Below are positions 55,184-63,127 of a stretch of 64,000 bases of DNA, piece after piece (the first letter of the stretch is position 1; every line of letters begins with the position of its first letter). The notes under the pieces are model-generated. The model saw nothing but the letters and a program-made list of their open reading frames with translations, did not search any database and had not been told where the DNA came from. Made by a program: the position numbers and the translations under genes. Source of the DNA: Ancrocorticia sp047501485. Its GTDB lineage: Bacteria > Actinomycetota > Actinomycetes > Actinomycetales > Actinomycetaceae. Location: positions 62,001-126,000 of the forward strand of contig JAZDRN010000002.1 of NCBI GenBank assembly GCA_047501485.1, written 5' to 3'.

Positions 55184-57892
55184 ATGACGAAGTTTGTCTA
55201 CGCGTTCACCGAGGGTAACAAGGACATGAAGGACCTTCTCGGCGGCAAGGGCGCTAACCTCGCCGAGATGACGCAGCTCGGCCTTCCTGTTCCCCCGGGA
55301 TTCACCATCAGCACTGATGCCTGCCGGTACTACCTGGAGAACGGAGAGACCCCGGAAAGCCTCGATGTAGAGGTCACCTCCCAGCTGCGCGCCGTCGAAC
55401 AGCAGATGGGTAAGCGACTGGGTGACTCCTCGGACCCCCTGCTTGTCTCGGTCCGCTCCGGAGCCAAGTTCTCCATGCCCGGCATGATGGAGACGGTTCT
55501 CAACATCGGCCTCAACGACGAATCCGTCGAGGGACTCACCGCCCGCTCGGGCAACGCTCGTTTCGCATGGGACTCCTACCGTCGCCTCATCCAGATGTTC
55601 GGCCGCACGGTGCTCGATATCGACGGCGATCTCTTCTCGGCGGCCATCGAGAAGCTCCAGGAGACCAAGAATTACTCCGGCGATCTCGACATGACCACCG
55701 AGGATCTCAAGGAACTCGTCGGCGAGTTCAAGCAGATCGTCAAGGATGCCACCGGCGAGGAATTCCCGCAGGATCCGCGCAAGCAGATGGATCTGGCCAT
55801 TGAGGCCGTCTTCCGTTCATGGAACACCGAGCGCGCCCGGATCTACCGCCGTCGTGAGCGCATCCCGAACGAGATCGGCACCGCCGTCAACATCTGCACC
55901 ATGGTCTTCGGCAACATGGGCGATACCTCCGGTACAGGGGTGTGCTTCACCCGCGACCCATCCACCGGGCACTCCGGCGTCTACGGCGACTACCTTGTCA
56001 ACGCGCAGGGCGAGGACGTCGTGGCGGGTATCCGCAACACGCTCTCGCTGGCCGATCTGGAGGAACTGGACAAGAACTCCTACGACGAGCTCCTGAGCAT
56101 CATGAGCAAGCTCGAGACTCACTATCGCGATCTCTGCGACATCGAGTTCACGATCGAGGATCGCAAGCTCTGGATGCTGCAGACCCGCGTTGGCAAGCGC
56201 ACCGCCGCTGCCGCCTTCCGCGTGGCCGCTCAGCTCGTCGACGAGCGCCTCATCACCAAGGATGAGTCGGTGAGCCGCGTGACCGGAGATCAGCTGACCT
56301 CGTTGCTCTTCCCGCAGTTCGATAAGGAAGCCGATAAGAAGGTCATCTCCAAGGGAATGCCCGCTTCCCCGGGTGCCGCCGTCGGCGAGATCGTCCTCAA
56401 CAACGAGCAGGCGATCGCCCGCACCGTTGCCGGAGCCTCCGTCATCCTGGTGCGTCGTGAGACCAACCCGGATGATCTGGCCGGTATGGTCGCGGCCTCC
56501 GGTGTGCTGACTGCTCGTGGCGGCAAGACCTCGCACGCCGCCGTGGTCGCCCGCGGCATGGGTCGCTGCTGCGTGGTCGGCGCCGAGGATCTCGTGGTGG
56601 ACGAGGCGGCCGGTACCGTCTATGTGAAGTCGCAGGACACCACGTACAAGGCCGGCGACATCATCGCCATCGACGGCACCACCGGAGAGATCTTCGAGGG
56701 CGAGGTGCCCGTCATGGATTCGCCGGTCATGACCTACATCTCGAAGGGCCTGGAGGCCGGCCTGGCCGCCTCTCCGGATGACGCCACCAAGGAGCTGGTC
56801 GAGGCTGTCGATCGCATCCTGACCCGCGCCGATTCCAAGCGCCGCCTGCTGGTGCGTGCGAACGTCGACACCCCCGAGGATGCCGAGCGCGCTCGCGCCT
56901 TCGGTGCGCAGGGCGTCGGCCTGTGCCGCACGGAGCATATGTTCCTCGGAGATCGTCGCCAGCTGATCGAGAACGTGATCCTGGCCGATACCGAAGAGGA
57001 GCAGCAGGCCGCGTTCGACGCGCTCATGCCGTTGCAGAAGGACGACTTCGTCGGTATCTTCTCCGCCATGGATGGACTTCCCGTCACCGTTCGCCTCATC
57101 GATCCTCCGCTGCACGAGTTCCTGCCGGACATGACCGAGATGACCGTGAATCTGGCCCTCAAGGAGGAACGCGGCGAAGAGATCACCGAGCATGAGAAGA
57201 AGGTCATGGCAGCCGTACGCGCCAACCACGAGCAGAACCCGATGCTCGGCCTCCGCGGCGTGCGACTCGGCTTGAAGATCCCCGGCCTGTTCACACTGCA
57301 GATCCGCGCCATCGCCGAGGCGTACGTGGAGTGCAAGAAGCAGGGCAAGGATCCTCGCCCCGAGATCATGGTCCCGCTGATCGGTTCCATCCGCGAGCTC
57401 CAGATCATCCGCGACGAGGCAGTCGAGATCTTCAAGGAGGTCTCCGAGGCCAGCGGTATCGAGGTGGACCTGCCCGTCGGCAACATGATCGAGCTGCCCC
57501 GCGCCGCCCTGACGGCCGAGGACATCGCCCGCGAGTCGGACTTCTTCTCCTTCGGCACCAACGATCTGACCCAGACCACCTGGGGCTTCTCGCGCGACGA
57601 CGTCGAGGCGTCCTTCTTCGCCGAGTACTTCGACGCGGCCGTGTTCGGCATCTCCCCATTCGAGACCATTGACATCCACGGTGTCGGAGCTCTTGTGAAG
57701 ATGGGAGTCGAGAAGGGACGTTCTGCGAAGAAGGATCTCAAGTGCGGTGTGTGCGGTGAGCACGGCGGCGATCCGACCTCCATCCACTTCTTCGATTCCG
57801 TTGGCCTGGACTACGTGTCCTGCTCTCCGTTCCGCGTGCCGGTTGCGCGCCTGGAGGCAGGCCGCGCGGCAATCGCCAATGAGGTCGCCTGA
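55184..57892 (+). CDS. ppdK: Pyruvate, phosphate dikinase
   Basis: 902-residue PPDK interconverting PEP, AMP and PPi with pyruvate, ATP and phosphate. N-terminal ATP-grasp domain (LLGGKGANLAEMTQLGLPVPPGF), swivelling phosphohistidine domain with GGKTSHAAVVARGMG (His near residue 455), and C-terminal PEP-binding TIM barrel ending in CGVCGEHGGDP (Cys near 855). In anaerobes it links PEP and pyruvate while conserving energy in PPi. Good AATGGAGG ribosome binding site; monocistronic with a strong terminator. Confidence 0.97.
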   Translation: MTKFVYAFTEGNKDMKDLLGGKGANLAEMTQLGLPVPPGFTISTDACRYYLENGETPESLDVEVTSQLRAVEQQMGKRLGDSSDPLLVSVRSGAKFSMPGMMETVLNIGLNDESVEGLTARSGNARFAWDSYRRLIQMFGRTVLDIDGDLFSAAIEKLQETKNYSGDLDMTTEDLKELVGEFKQIVKDATGEEFPQDPRKQMDLAIEAVFRSWNTERARIYRRRERIPNEIGTAVNICTMVFGNMGDTSGTGVCFTRDPSTGHSGVYGDYLVNAQGEDVVAGIRNTLSLADLEELDKNSYDELLSIMSKLETHYRDLCDIEFTIEDRKLWMLQTRVGKRTAAAAFRVAAQLVDERLITKDESVSRVTGDQLTSLLFPQFDKEADKKVISKGMPASPGAAVGEIVLNNEQAIARTVAGASVILVRRETNPDDLAGMVAASGVLTARGGKTSHAAVVARGMGRCCVVGAEDLVVDEAAGTVYVKSQDTTYKAGDIIAIDGTTGEIFEGEVPVMDSPVMTYISKGLEAGLAASPDDATKELVEAVDRILTRADSKRRLLVRANVDTPEDAERARAFGAQGVGLCRTEHMFLGDRRQLIENVILADTEEEQQAAFDALMPLQKDDFVGIFSAMDGLPVTVRLIDPPLHEFLPDMTEMTVNLALKEERGEEITEHEKKVMAAVRANHEQNPMLGLRGVRLGLKIPGLFTLQIRAIAEAYVECKKQGKDPRPEIMVPLIGSIRELQIIRDEAVEIFKEVSEASGIEVDLPVGNMIELPRAALTAEDIARESDFFSFGTNDLTQTTWGFSRDDVEASFFAEYFDAAVFGISPFETIDIHGVGALVKMGVEKGRSAKKDLKCGVCGEHGGDPTSIHFFDSVGLDYVSCSPFRVPVARLEAGRAAIANEVA

Positions 57893-57950
57893 ATCGGCAC
57901 GTTCCCGCGGCGATGAGGTGTCGCGTGTGAGCTAGGCGCCCATTGCTGAA

Positions 57951-57988
57951 CTGAGGGGTCCCCCGGAGAATTCCGGGGGACCCCTCAG
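57951..57988 (+). terminator. Terminator after ppdK
   Basis: Perfect 16-base arms CTGAGGGGTCCCCCGG / CCGGGGGACCCCTCAG with a 6-base loop, 59 bases after the stop. The rest of 57893-58343 has no gene but carries the iron box. Confidence 0.85.
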
Positions 57989-58177
57989 TCGCGTCCTCGT
58001 GCGAGTCGGGGGCAGGACTCAACATGGCAATCCATCGCCATGTTCGGACTCGACCTGGTGCGTGGCGGCTGGGGAAATGGGGACTTCGGGCCTAATGACG
58101 TGTGCTGCGACTCAGAAAAGACCACTGGAATGAGTACAACTTCGGCCTCTCGAGACCTTCCCCCATTCTGGCCGGAG

Positions 58178-58196
58178 GCAGATGAGGCTAACCTAA
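58178..58196. promoter_or_regulatory. IdeR/DtxR-type iron box for feoAB
   Basis: GCAGATGAGGCTAACCTAA matches 15 of 19 positions of the DtxR/IdeR consensus, with a perfect right half (GGCTAACCTAA), 148 bases before feoA. Iron-loaded regulator would repress the operon. Confidence 0.7.
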
Positions 58197-58343
58197 CTTC
58201 AGAGGTGGTGAGTACGGCATCGAGAAGGGCCGCGGCCCGAGCTTCACGCCAATCCGGACCAGCGGTTCTCCTCATTCGCATCGCAGTCATTCGCCTTCAC
58301 ATCCACTACCGATGATCTTTCGACGATCACTAACGAGGATTCC

Positions 58344-58607
58344 ATGAAGCTCTCCGAGTGTCCGATGCGAACCAAGCTTCGGCTAACCGCGATCAATCTG
58401 CCCGCCAAGAACCTGCTTCGCATGCAGGAACTGGGGTTACGGCCCGGCAGCGAGGCCGTGGTCACCCAACATGCTGGATTCGGTGGCCTCGTGCTGAATG
58501 TCGCGGGCTCGCGGGTGGCGATCGATCACCGTTCGGCGCGAGTGATCGAAGCCGATATCCTACCGTCAGGTGCCCGTGAGGTCCTACCGGGGGGAGTGTC
58601 AGTATGA
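58344..58607 (+). CDS. feoA: FeoA ferrous-iron transport accessory protein
   Basis: 87-residue SH3-like protein: MKLSECPMRTKLRLTAINL, then LRMQELGLRPGSEAVVTQ with the conserved L-x-x-L-G-(L/I)-x-x-G motif. It helps FeoB import Fe(II). Overlaps feoB by four bases (ATGA). Preceded by an IdeR-type box. Confidence 0.92.
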   Translation: MKLSECPMRTKLRLTAINLPAKNLLRMQELGLRPGSEAVVTQHAGFGGLVLNVAGSRVAIDHRSARVIEADILPSGAREVLPGGVSV

Positions 58608-60895
58608 GCTGCCCGAATTGTGCTCCGAGCGCTGCCTCATCCACGGTTCTTCTCGATTCCAAGGATGGGCGCCCCTCTACCATCGTGTTGGTCGGCAACC
58701 CCAACGTCGGTAAGTCCACGCTGTTCAATCACGTGACGGGCGCCCGCCAGCGGGTCGTCAACGCCCCGGGCACGACGGTGCATGTCATGTCAGGCGTGTG
58801 GAAGTCGCTCAAGGCTCGAGTCCTGGACCTGCCGGGAACATACTCCCTCGTCCCCACCAGCCCGGACGAGGAGGTCGTGACCGAGACCCTGGCTGGAGCC
58901 GTGGGATCGCTGACCGCCCCGAACGCGGGGATGGGTATCGATCTGATTCTCGCGCTGCTCGACGGCGGATCCATGACGCGCTCGCTCTATCTGCTGGCTC
59001 AGCTTGCGCAGACGGGGCAGCCGGTTGCCGCCGTCGTCACTATGACGGATGTGGCGGAGCAGAATGGCGAGCCCGTCGACGTGACCGCGCTCGCCCGCAC
59101 GACTGGCATTCCGGTCATGGGCTTCGACCCGCGTAGCGGTAAGGACTACGCGGTGCTCGATGGAATGGTCGCTTCCGCACTCGCTTCCAGGCCTCGTATC
59201 CGCGGTATTGATCCCGATCCGACCGCCCCCGGTTTTTGCGCGGAGGCTGCGGCCGTGGCCCGAACCGCCGCAGTTGCGATCGACGAGCGCGATCTCCTGG
59301 CGCAGAGTGCCTGCGCCTGCGGCGGCAGCGATGGTCGCCCTCCGCAAGCAGACGAACAGGCCTGTTCCTCCGGAACGTCGTCGTCGGATGAAACTACCTC
59401 CGATTCCTGCCCGTGCTGCGCGAAGAGCGCGGCTGAATCTGTTTCTGAGGTGGTCCCCGTTGCCGGGGCGTCGTCGTCGGCACCCGAATCGAGCGAGGCG
59501 GAAATGGACCGCGCGATGCTCCTGTTCGGCTGGGTCGACACCGTGGAGCAGGAGGTTCGCAAGCGCAACGAAGATCCATCGCGCCTTTCTCGCTCAGACA
59601 AGATCGACAGACTGCTTCTCAACCCCTTCATCGGCACCGGCACGTTCTTCGTGCTGCTGTGGCTGCTGTTCCAGATGGCCGGCTCGTGGGTGGGGCCGAT
59701 CCAGGATTGGTTCGACGGAATCTTCGCGTCGACCGACGACGGAGCCTTCTCCCTCGCCAACGGCGTTTCCTGGTTGCTGGGTTCCGTTGGCCTGGGCGGT
59801 GGCTGGCTTGAGTCCATGCTGGTCGGCGGCCTGGTGACCGGCATGGGCGTGGTAGCCAGCTTCTTCCCTCTGATGTTCGTCATCTATGCCGCTCTCTCCG
59901 TGCTGGAGGATTCCGGCTACATGGCGCGGGTGGCCTTCCTGGGCGACAGGCTCATGCGGCGCATCGGCCTGGACGGGCGGGTGATCCTGCCGCTCATCAT
60001 CGGCTTCGGATGCAATGTGCCCTCCCTGGCTGCGGCTCGCACCCTTCCCTCGGCTCGCCAGCGGCTGGTGACCGTGCTCATTACGCCCTACACCTCATGC
60101 GCAGCTCGCCTGACCATCTACCTGATGATCGGGAAGATCTTCTTCGGTGGGCACGCCGGGACGGTCGTCTTCGTCATGTACCTGCTCTCGCTCTTCATGA
60201 TCGTGGCGGGGGCCTGGATCCTCAAGCATTTCATCACCAAGGACGAGCAGGCCGCCCCGCTCATGCTCGTCCTGCCCGCCTACCAGGTGCCGCGCCTGGC
60301 CGTCATGCTCAAGACCACGTGGACTCGCGCATGGTCCTTCGTGACCGGGGCCGGCAAGATCATCGTCCTGATGACGGTGGTGGTGTGGTTCATGTCGGCC
60401 GTCCCGATCGGCGCGAGTGCCGCAGGGAAGTCGTTCGCCGACCCCGAGCTGGCCATGGAAGACTCGCTCTATGGCGAGACGGCCAAGGTGCTGGAGCCGG
60501 TCTTCGCCCCGGCAGGTTTCGGAGAGTGGCACCTCACGGGTGCTCTCATGACGGGATTCGTGGCCAAGGAGACCGTTGTCTCCTCGATCGTCACCTCCTA
60601 CAATCTCGACCCCGAGGTTGATGCGGGCAACGCCGAGGAAAACGGCGACGACATGGGCAAGCTGCCCACCCTGCTGCATCAATCCCTCGAAGATTCCGCC
60701 GGGCACGGCTATGAGGCTCTCGCGGCCTTCGCCTTCCTGGTGTTCGTGCTGACCTATACGCCCTGCATGGCCACGGTGGCCGAACAGGCGAAGCTGATCG
60801 GCGGGCGGAAGACGACCCTGGCGGTGATCGTGCAGCTCGCCGTGGCCTGGGGTCTGGCGGTTGCCGTCTTCCAGATCGGCAAGCTGTTCCTGTGA
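58604..60895 (+). CDS. feoB: FeoB ferrous iron permease (G-protein type)
   Basis: 763-residue membrane GTPase importing Fe(II). N-terminal G domain: G1 GNPNVGKST (near residue 30), G3 DLPGTYSLVP, and a G4 of unusual form (VTMTDVAEQNG instead of NxxD). A Cys-rich insertion with eight cysteines (CACGG … CPCC) occupies about residues 236-270, between the G domain and the membrane part; this is unusual. The C-terminal permease core includes GFGCNVPSLAAAR and TPCMATVA. Coupled to feoA and the FeoC-like gene. Confidence 0.93.
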   Translation: MSCPNCAPSAASSTVLLDSKDGRPSTIVLVGNPNVGKSTLFNHVTGARQRVVNAPGTTVHVMSGVWKSLKARVLDLPGTYSLVPTSPDEEVVTETLAGAVGSLTAPNAGMGIDLILALLDGGSMTRSLYLLAQLAQTGQPVAAVVTMTDVAEQNGEPVDVTALARTTGIPVMGFDPRSGKDYAVLDGMVASALASRPRIRGIDPDPTAPGFCAEAAAVARTAAVAIDERDLLAQSACACGGSDGRPPQADEQACSSGTSSSDETTSDSCPCCAKSAAESVSEVVPVAGASSSAPESSEAEMDRAMLLFGWVDTVEQEVRKRNEDPSRLSRSDKIDRLLLNPFIGTGTFFVLLWLLFQMAGSWVGPIQDWFDGIFASTDDGAFSLANGVSWLLGSVGLGGGWLESMLVGGLVTGMGVVASFFPLMFVIYAALSVLEDSGYMARVAFLGDRLMRRIGLDGRVILPLIIGFGCNVPSLAAARTLPSARQRLVTVLITPYTSCAARLTIYLMIGKIFFGGHAGTVVFVMYLLSLFMIVAGAWILKHFITKDEQAAPLMLVLPAYQVPRLAVMLKTTWTRAWSFVTGAGKIIVLMTVVVWFMSAVPIGASAAGKSFADPELAMEDSLYGETAKVLEPVFAPAGFGEWHLTGALMTGFVAKETVVSSIVTSYNLDPEVDAGNAEENGDDMGKLPTLLHQSLEDSAGHGYEALAAFAFLVFVLTYTPCMATVAEQAKLIGGRKTTLAVIVQLAVAWGLAVAVFQIGKLFL

Positions 60896-61161
60896 GCATC
60901 GACGCGAGGATGGCGGTGACAGGCCGGGTTCTGGCAGAGCTCCGGTCTGGAGGGACGGTCGATGCCGTTGCCGCCAGATGCGGCACGTCCGCGATATTCG
61001 TCAAGACGATACTGGATCATTACCGCCGCCTCGGCATGGTGGCGGAGGCGGCGTCGCTGTGCTCCTCGGGGCTCGGCGCGTGCAGTGCGCCTGCCGGCGA
61101 GCTGAGCATGGAGGCCACCGTGCATTGCGCCGGATGCCCGCTGGTGGCTCGCCGCAGGTAG
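60892..61161 (+). CDS. feoC: FeoC-like cysteine-rich winged-helix protein
   Basis: 89 residues starting four bases inside the end of feoB. The N-terminal half looks like a small winged helix (LAELRSGGTVDAVAARCGTSAIFVKTILDHYRRLG). The C-terminal half contains a cysteine cluster (CSSGLGAC…CAGCP). FeoC proteins modulate FeoB and some carry an Fe–S cluster; the assignment rests on position, size and cysteines, not on a close match. Confidence 0.65.
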   Translation: MSIDARMAVTGRVLAELRSGGTVDAVAARCGTSAIFVKTILDHYRRLGMVAEAASLCSSGLGACSAPAGELSMEATVHCAGCPLVARRR

Positions 61162-61208
61162 CTCGAATCGTGGCTGCTGCCGCTCGGGCGAAGTGACACT
61201 CCGGCGAA

Positions 61209-61250
61209 GGCGGTGGCTTGGCGGTGGCTTGGCGGTGGCTTGGCGGTGGC
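61209..61250 (+). repeat. 11-bp tandem repeat, 3.8 copies
   Basis: GGCGGTGGCTT repeats at 61209, 61220, 61231 and (partial) 61242, just behind the FeoC-like gene. Confidence 0.92.
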
Positions 61251-61717
61251 CCTCGACCTCGACCCGCCTCCGGTGTACTCGGTCAGCGCCTCCTTCGGTT
61301 GTGAGCGCGGTTGAACCTCGCGGCGGGACTGCTACGCACCCGTGGCTGTCGGAGCGCAGCACGCAACGTGCGAGTATCTGCGAAAGTGTCCCGCGACACA
61401 TCTCTTTTTGGGAAATTGTGCAGAGATAGCCAATGGTGGCTTGAAACCTAGGATCTGCTTGATTTATGAGGCGGAGCGGGGACGTATGCGATGCCGGGAG
61501 AGTGTATCCGTGGGTGGCTGAAACTCCCCGTCCCCCAAGGTCCTAGATGCTCCCAACGGTGATATTGCTACGCTTTCGCTAATTCGTTACCGATCGAATA
61601 CCAAACGTTGAATATCGACGCCACAATCCGTGAGAAATATTTCAACAGTTTGGGCCGTCCGCTCTTCTCTCACCACGACCGATGACATCATTCGACCCAC
61701 ACACGGAGGAATATCCC
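61251..61717. other. RuBisCO upstream region with palindromes
   Basis: No gene is seen. The part near RuBisCO is AT-richer and contains ATTCG-TTACCGAT-CGAAT (61582-61599) and the perfect palindrome GAAATATTTC (61634-61643), candidates for operator or LysR/CbbR-type binding. No cbbR gene is in the window. Confidence 0.45.
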
Positions 61718-63097
61718 ATGGACCAGTCCGCTCGCTATGCCGATTTAAGCCTCAATGAAGAGGAGCTCATTGCAGGGGGCCAGCACATTCTGTGCGCCTA
61801 TAAGCTCAAGCCGAAGGCGGGGGTGGGGTTCGTGGAGGCCGCCGCCCACTTCGCCGCCGAATCCTCGACGGGCACGAATGTGGAGGTCTCCACCACCGAC
61901 GACTTCACGAAGAACTTCGATGCGCTCGTGTACCTTGCCGACGAGGCTGCACAGGAGGTGCGAATCGCCTACCCGCTGGACCTGTTCGATCGCAATATGA
62001 TCGATGGCCGGATGATGATGGTCTCGTTCCTGACGTTGACGATCGGCAACAATCAGGGCATGGGAGACATCGAGTACGCGAAGATGTACGACTTCTATGT
62101 CCCCCGCCGGGCCATCGAGCTGTTCGACGGACCCTCGGTGGGCATCCGGGAGCTGTGGCGCATTCTTGGACGCCCCGTCGAGGATGGCGGTTACATCGCC
62201 GGTACGATCATCAAGCCGAAACTGGGCTTGCGGCCAGAGCCCTTCGCTCAGGCGGCGTACGAGTTCTGGTTGGGCGGGGATTTCATCAAGAACGACGAGC
62301 CGCAGGGCAACCAGGTGTTCGCACCGCTGAAGCAGACGATCCCTCTGGTGTATGACGCGATGAGACGTGCCATGGACGAAACCGGCGAGGCCAAGCTGTT
62401 CAGTGCGAATATCACGGCCGACGATCACCGCGAGATGATCGCGCGCGGTGAGTTCATCCTGGAGACCTTCGGGCCGGATGCGGACAAGGTGGCCTTCCTG
62501 GTGGATGGATATGTCGGCGGACCCGGAATGATCACCACCGCGCGGCGGCACTTCTCGAGCCAGTTCCTGCACTATCATCGCGCGGGTCACGGGGCCGTCA
62601 CCTCTCCAAACTCGAAGCGTGGCTACACCGCCTACGTGCTGGCCAAGATGGCCCGGCTGCAAGGGGCCTCCGGCATTCACGTGGGGACGATGGGCTACGG
62701 GAAGATGGAGGGGGCGGCCGACGATCGCGCTATCGCCTACATCATCGAGCGCGAGGAATACCAGGGGCCCGCCTATTTCCAGAAGTGGTACGGGATGCGC
62801 CCCACCACGCCCATCGTCTCGGGTGGCATGAACGCGTTGCGGCTGCCCGGTTTCTTCTCGAATCTGGGGCACGCCAACGTCATCAATACCGCCGGCGGGG
62901 GATCCTATGGTCACATCGACGGCCCGGCAGCTGGAGCGCGCTCGTTGCGGCAGGCGCATGAATGCTGGGAGGCCGGTGCCGATCCTATCGAATGGGCGAA
63001 GGAACACCGGGAGTTCGCCCGGGCATTTGAATCCTTCCCGGCGGATGCGGACAGGATTTTCCCCGCTTGGCGAGAGAGTCTGGGAGGCCGGGCCTAG
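61718..63097 (+). CDS. cbbM: Form II RuBisCO large subunit
   Basis: 459-residue ribulose-1,5-bisphosphate carboxylase/oxygenase that makes two 3-phosphoglycerates from RuBP and CO2. By eye it aligns without gaps to the Rhodospirillum rubrum form II enzyme from MDQSARYADL onward. The checked functional residues fall at the same numbers: N111, K166 (TIIKPKLG), carbamylated K191 with D193 and E194 (DFIKNDEP), H287 (HYHRAGH), loop-6 K329 (GYGKMEG) and S368 (SGGMNAL). It is therefore a true carboxylase, not a RuBisCO-like protein, and form II, not I or III. ATG 61718 has GGAGG 8 bases upstream. The FBPase-like gene follows after 30 bases. Confidence 0.97.
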   Translation: MDQSARYADLSLNEEELIAGGQHILCAYKLKPKAGVGFVEAAAHFAAESSTGTNVEVSTTDDFTKNFDALVYLADEAAQEVRIAYPLDLFDRNMIDGRMMMVSFLTLTIGNNQGMGDIEYAKMYDFYVPRRAIELFDGPSVGIRELWRILGRPVEDGGYIAGTIIKPKLGLRPEPFAQAAYEFWLGGDFIKNDEPQGNQVFAPLKQTIPLVYDAMRRAMDETGEAKLFSANITADDHREMIARGEFILETFGPDADKVAFLVDGYVGGPGMITTARRHFSSQFLHYHRAGHGAVTSPNSKRGYTAYVLAKMARLQGASGIHVGTMGYGKMEGAADDRAIAYIIEREEYQGPAYFQKWYGMRPTTPIVSGGMNALRLPGFFSNLGHANVINTAGGGSYGHIDGPAAGARSLRQAHECWEAGADPIEWAKEHREFARAFESFPADADRIFPAWRESLGGRA

Positions 63098-63127
63098 TAA
63101 GGTCCAGCCGCCGGGAAGGAGGATGCT

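Noticed and set aside
58040..58315. Small plus-strand frame upstream of feoA
   Set aside because: It runs through the iron box and has no ribosome binding site.
61718..63097. RuBisCO-like protein (form IV) or form III enzyme
   Set aside because: All catalytic residues checked are present and the sequence tracks the R. rubrum form II enzyme without gaps.
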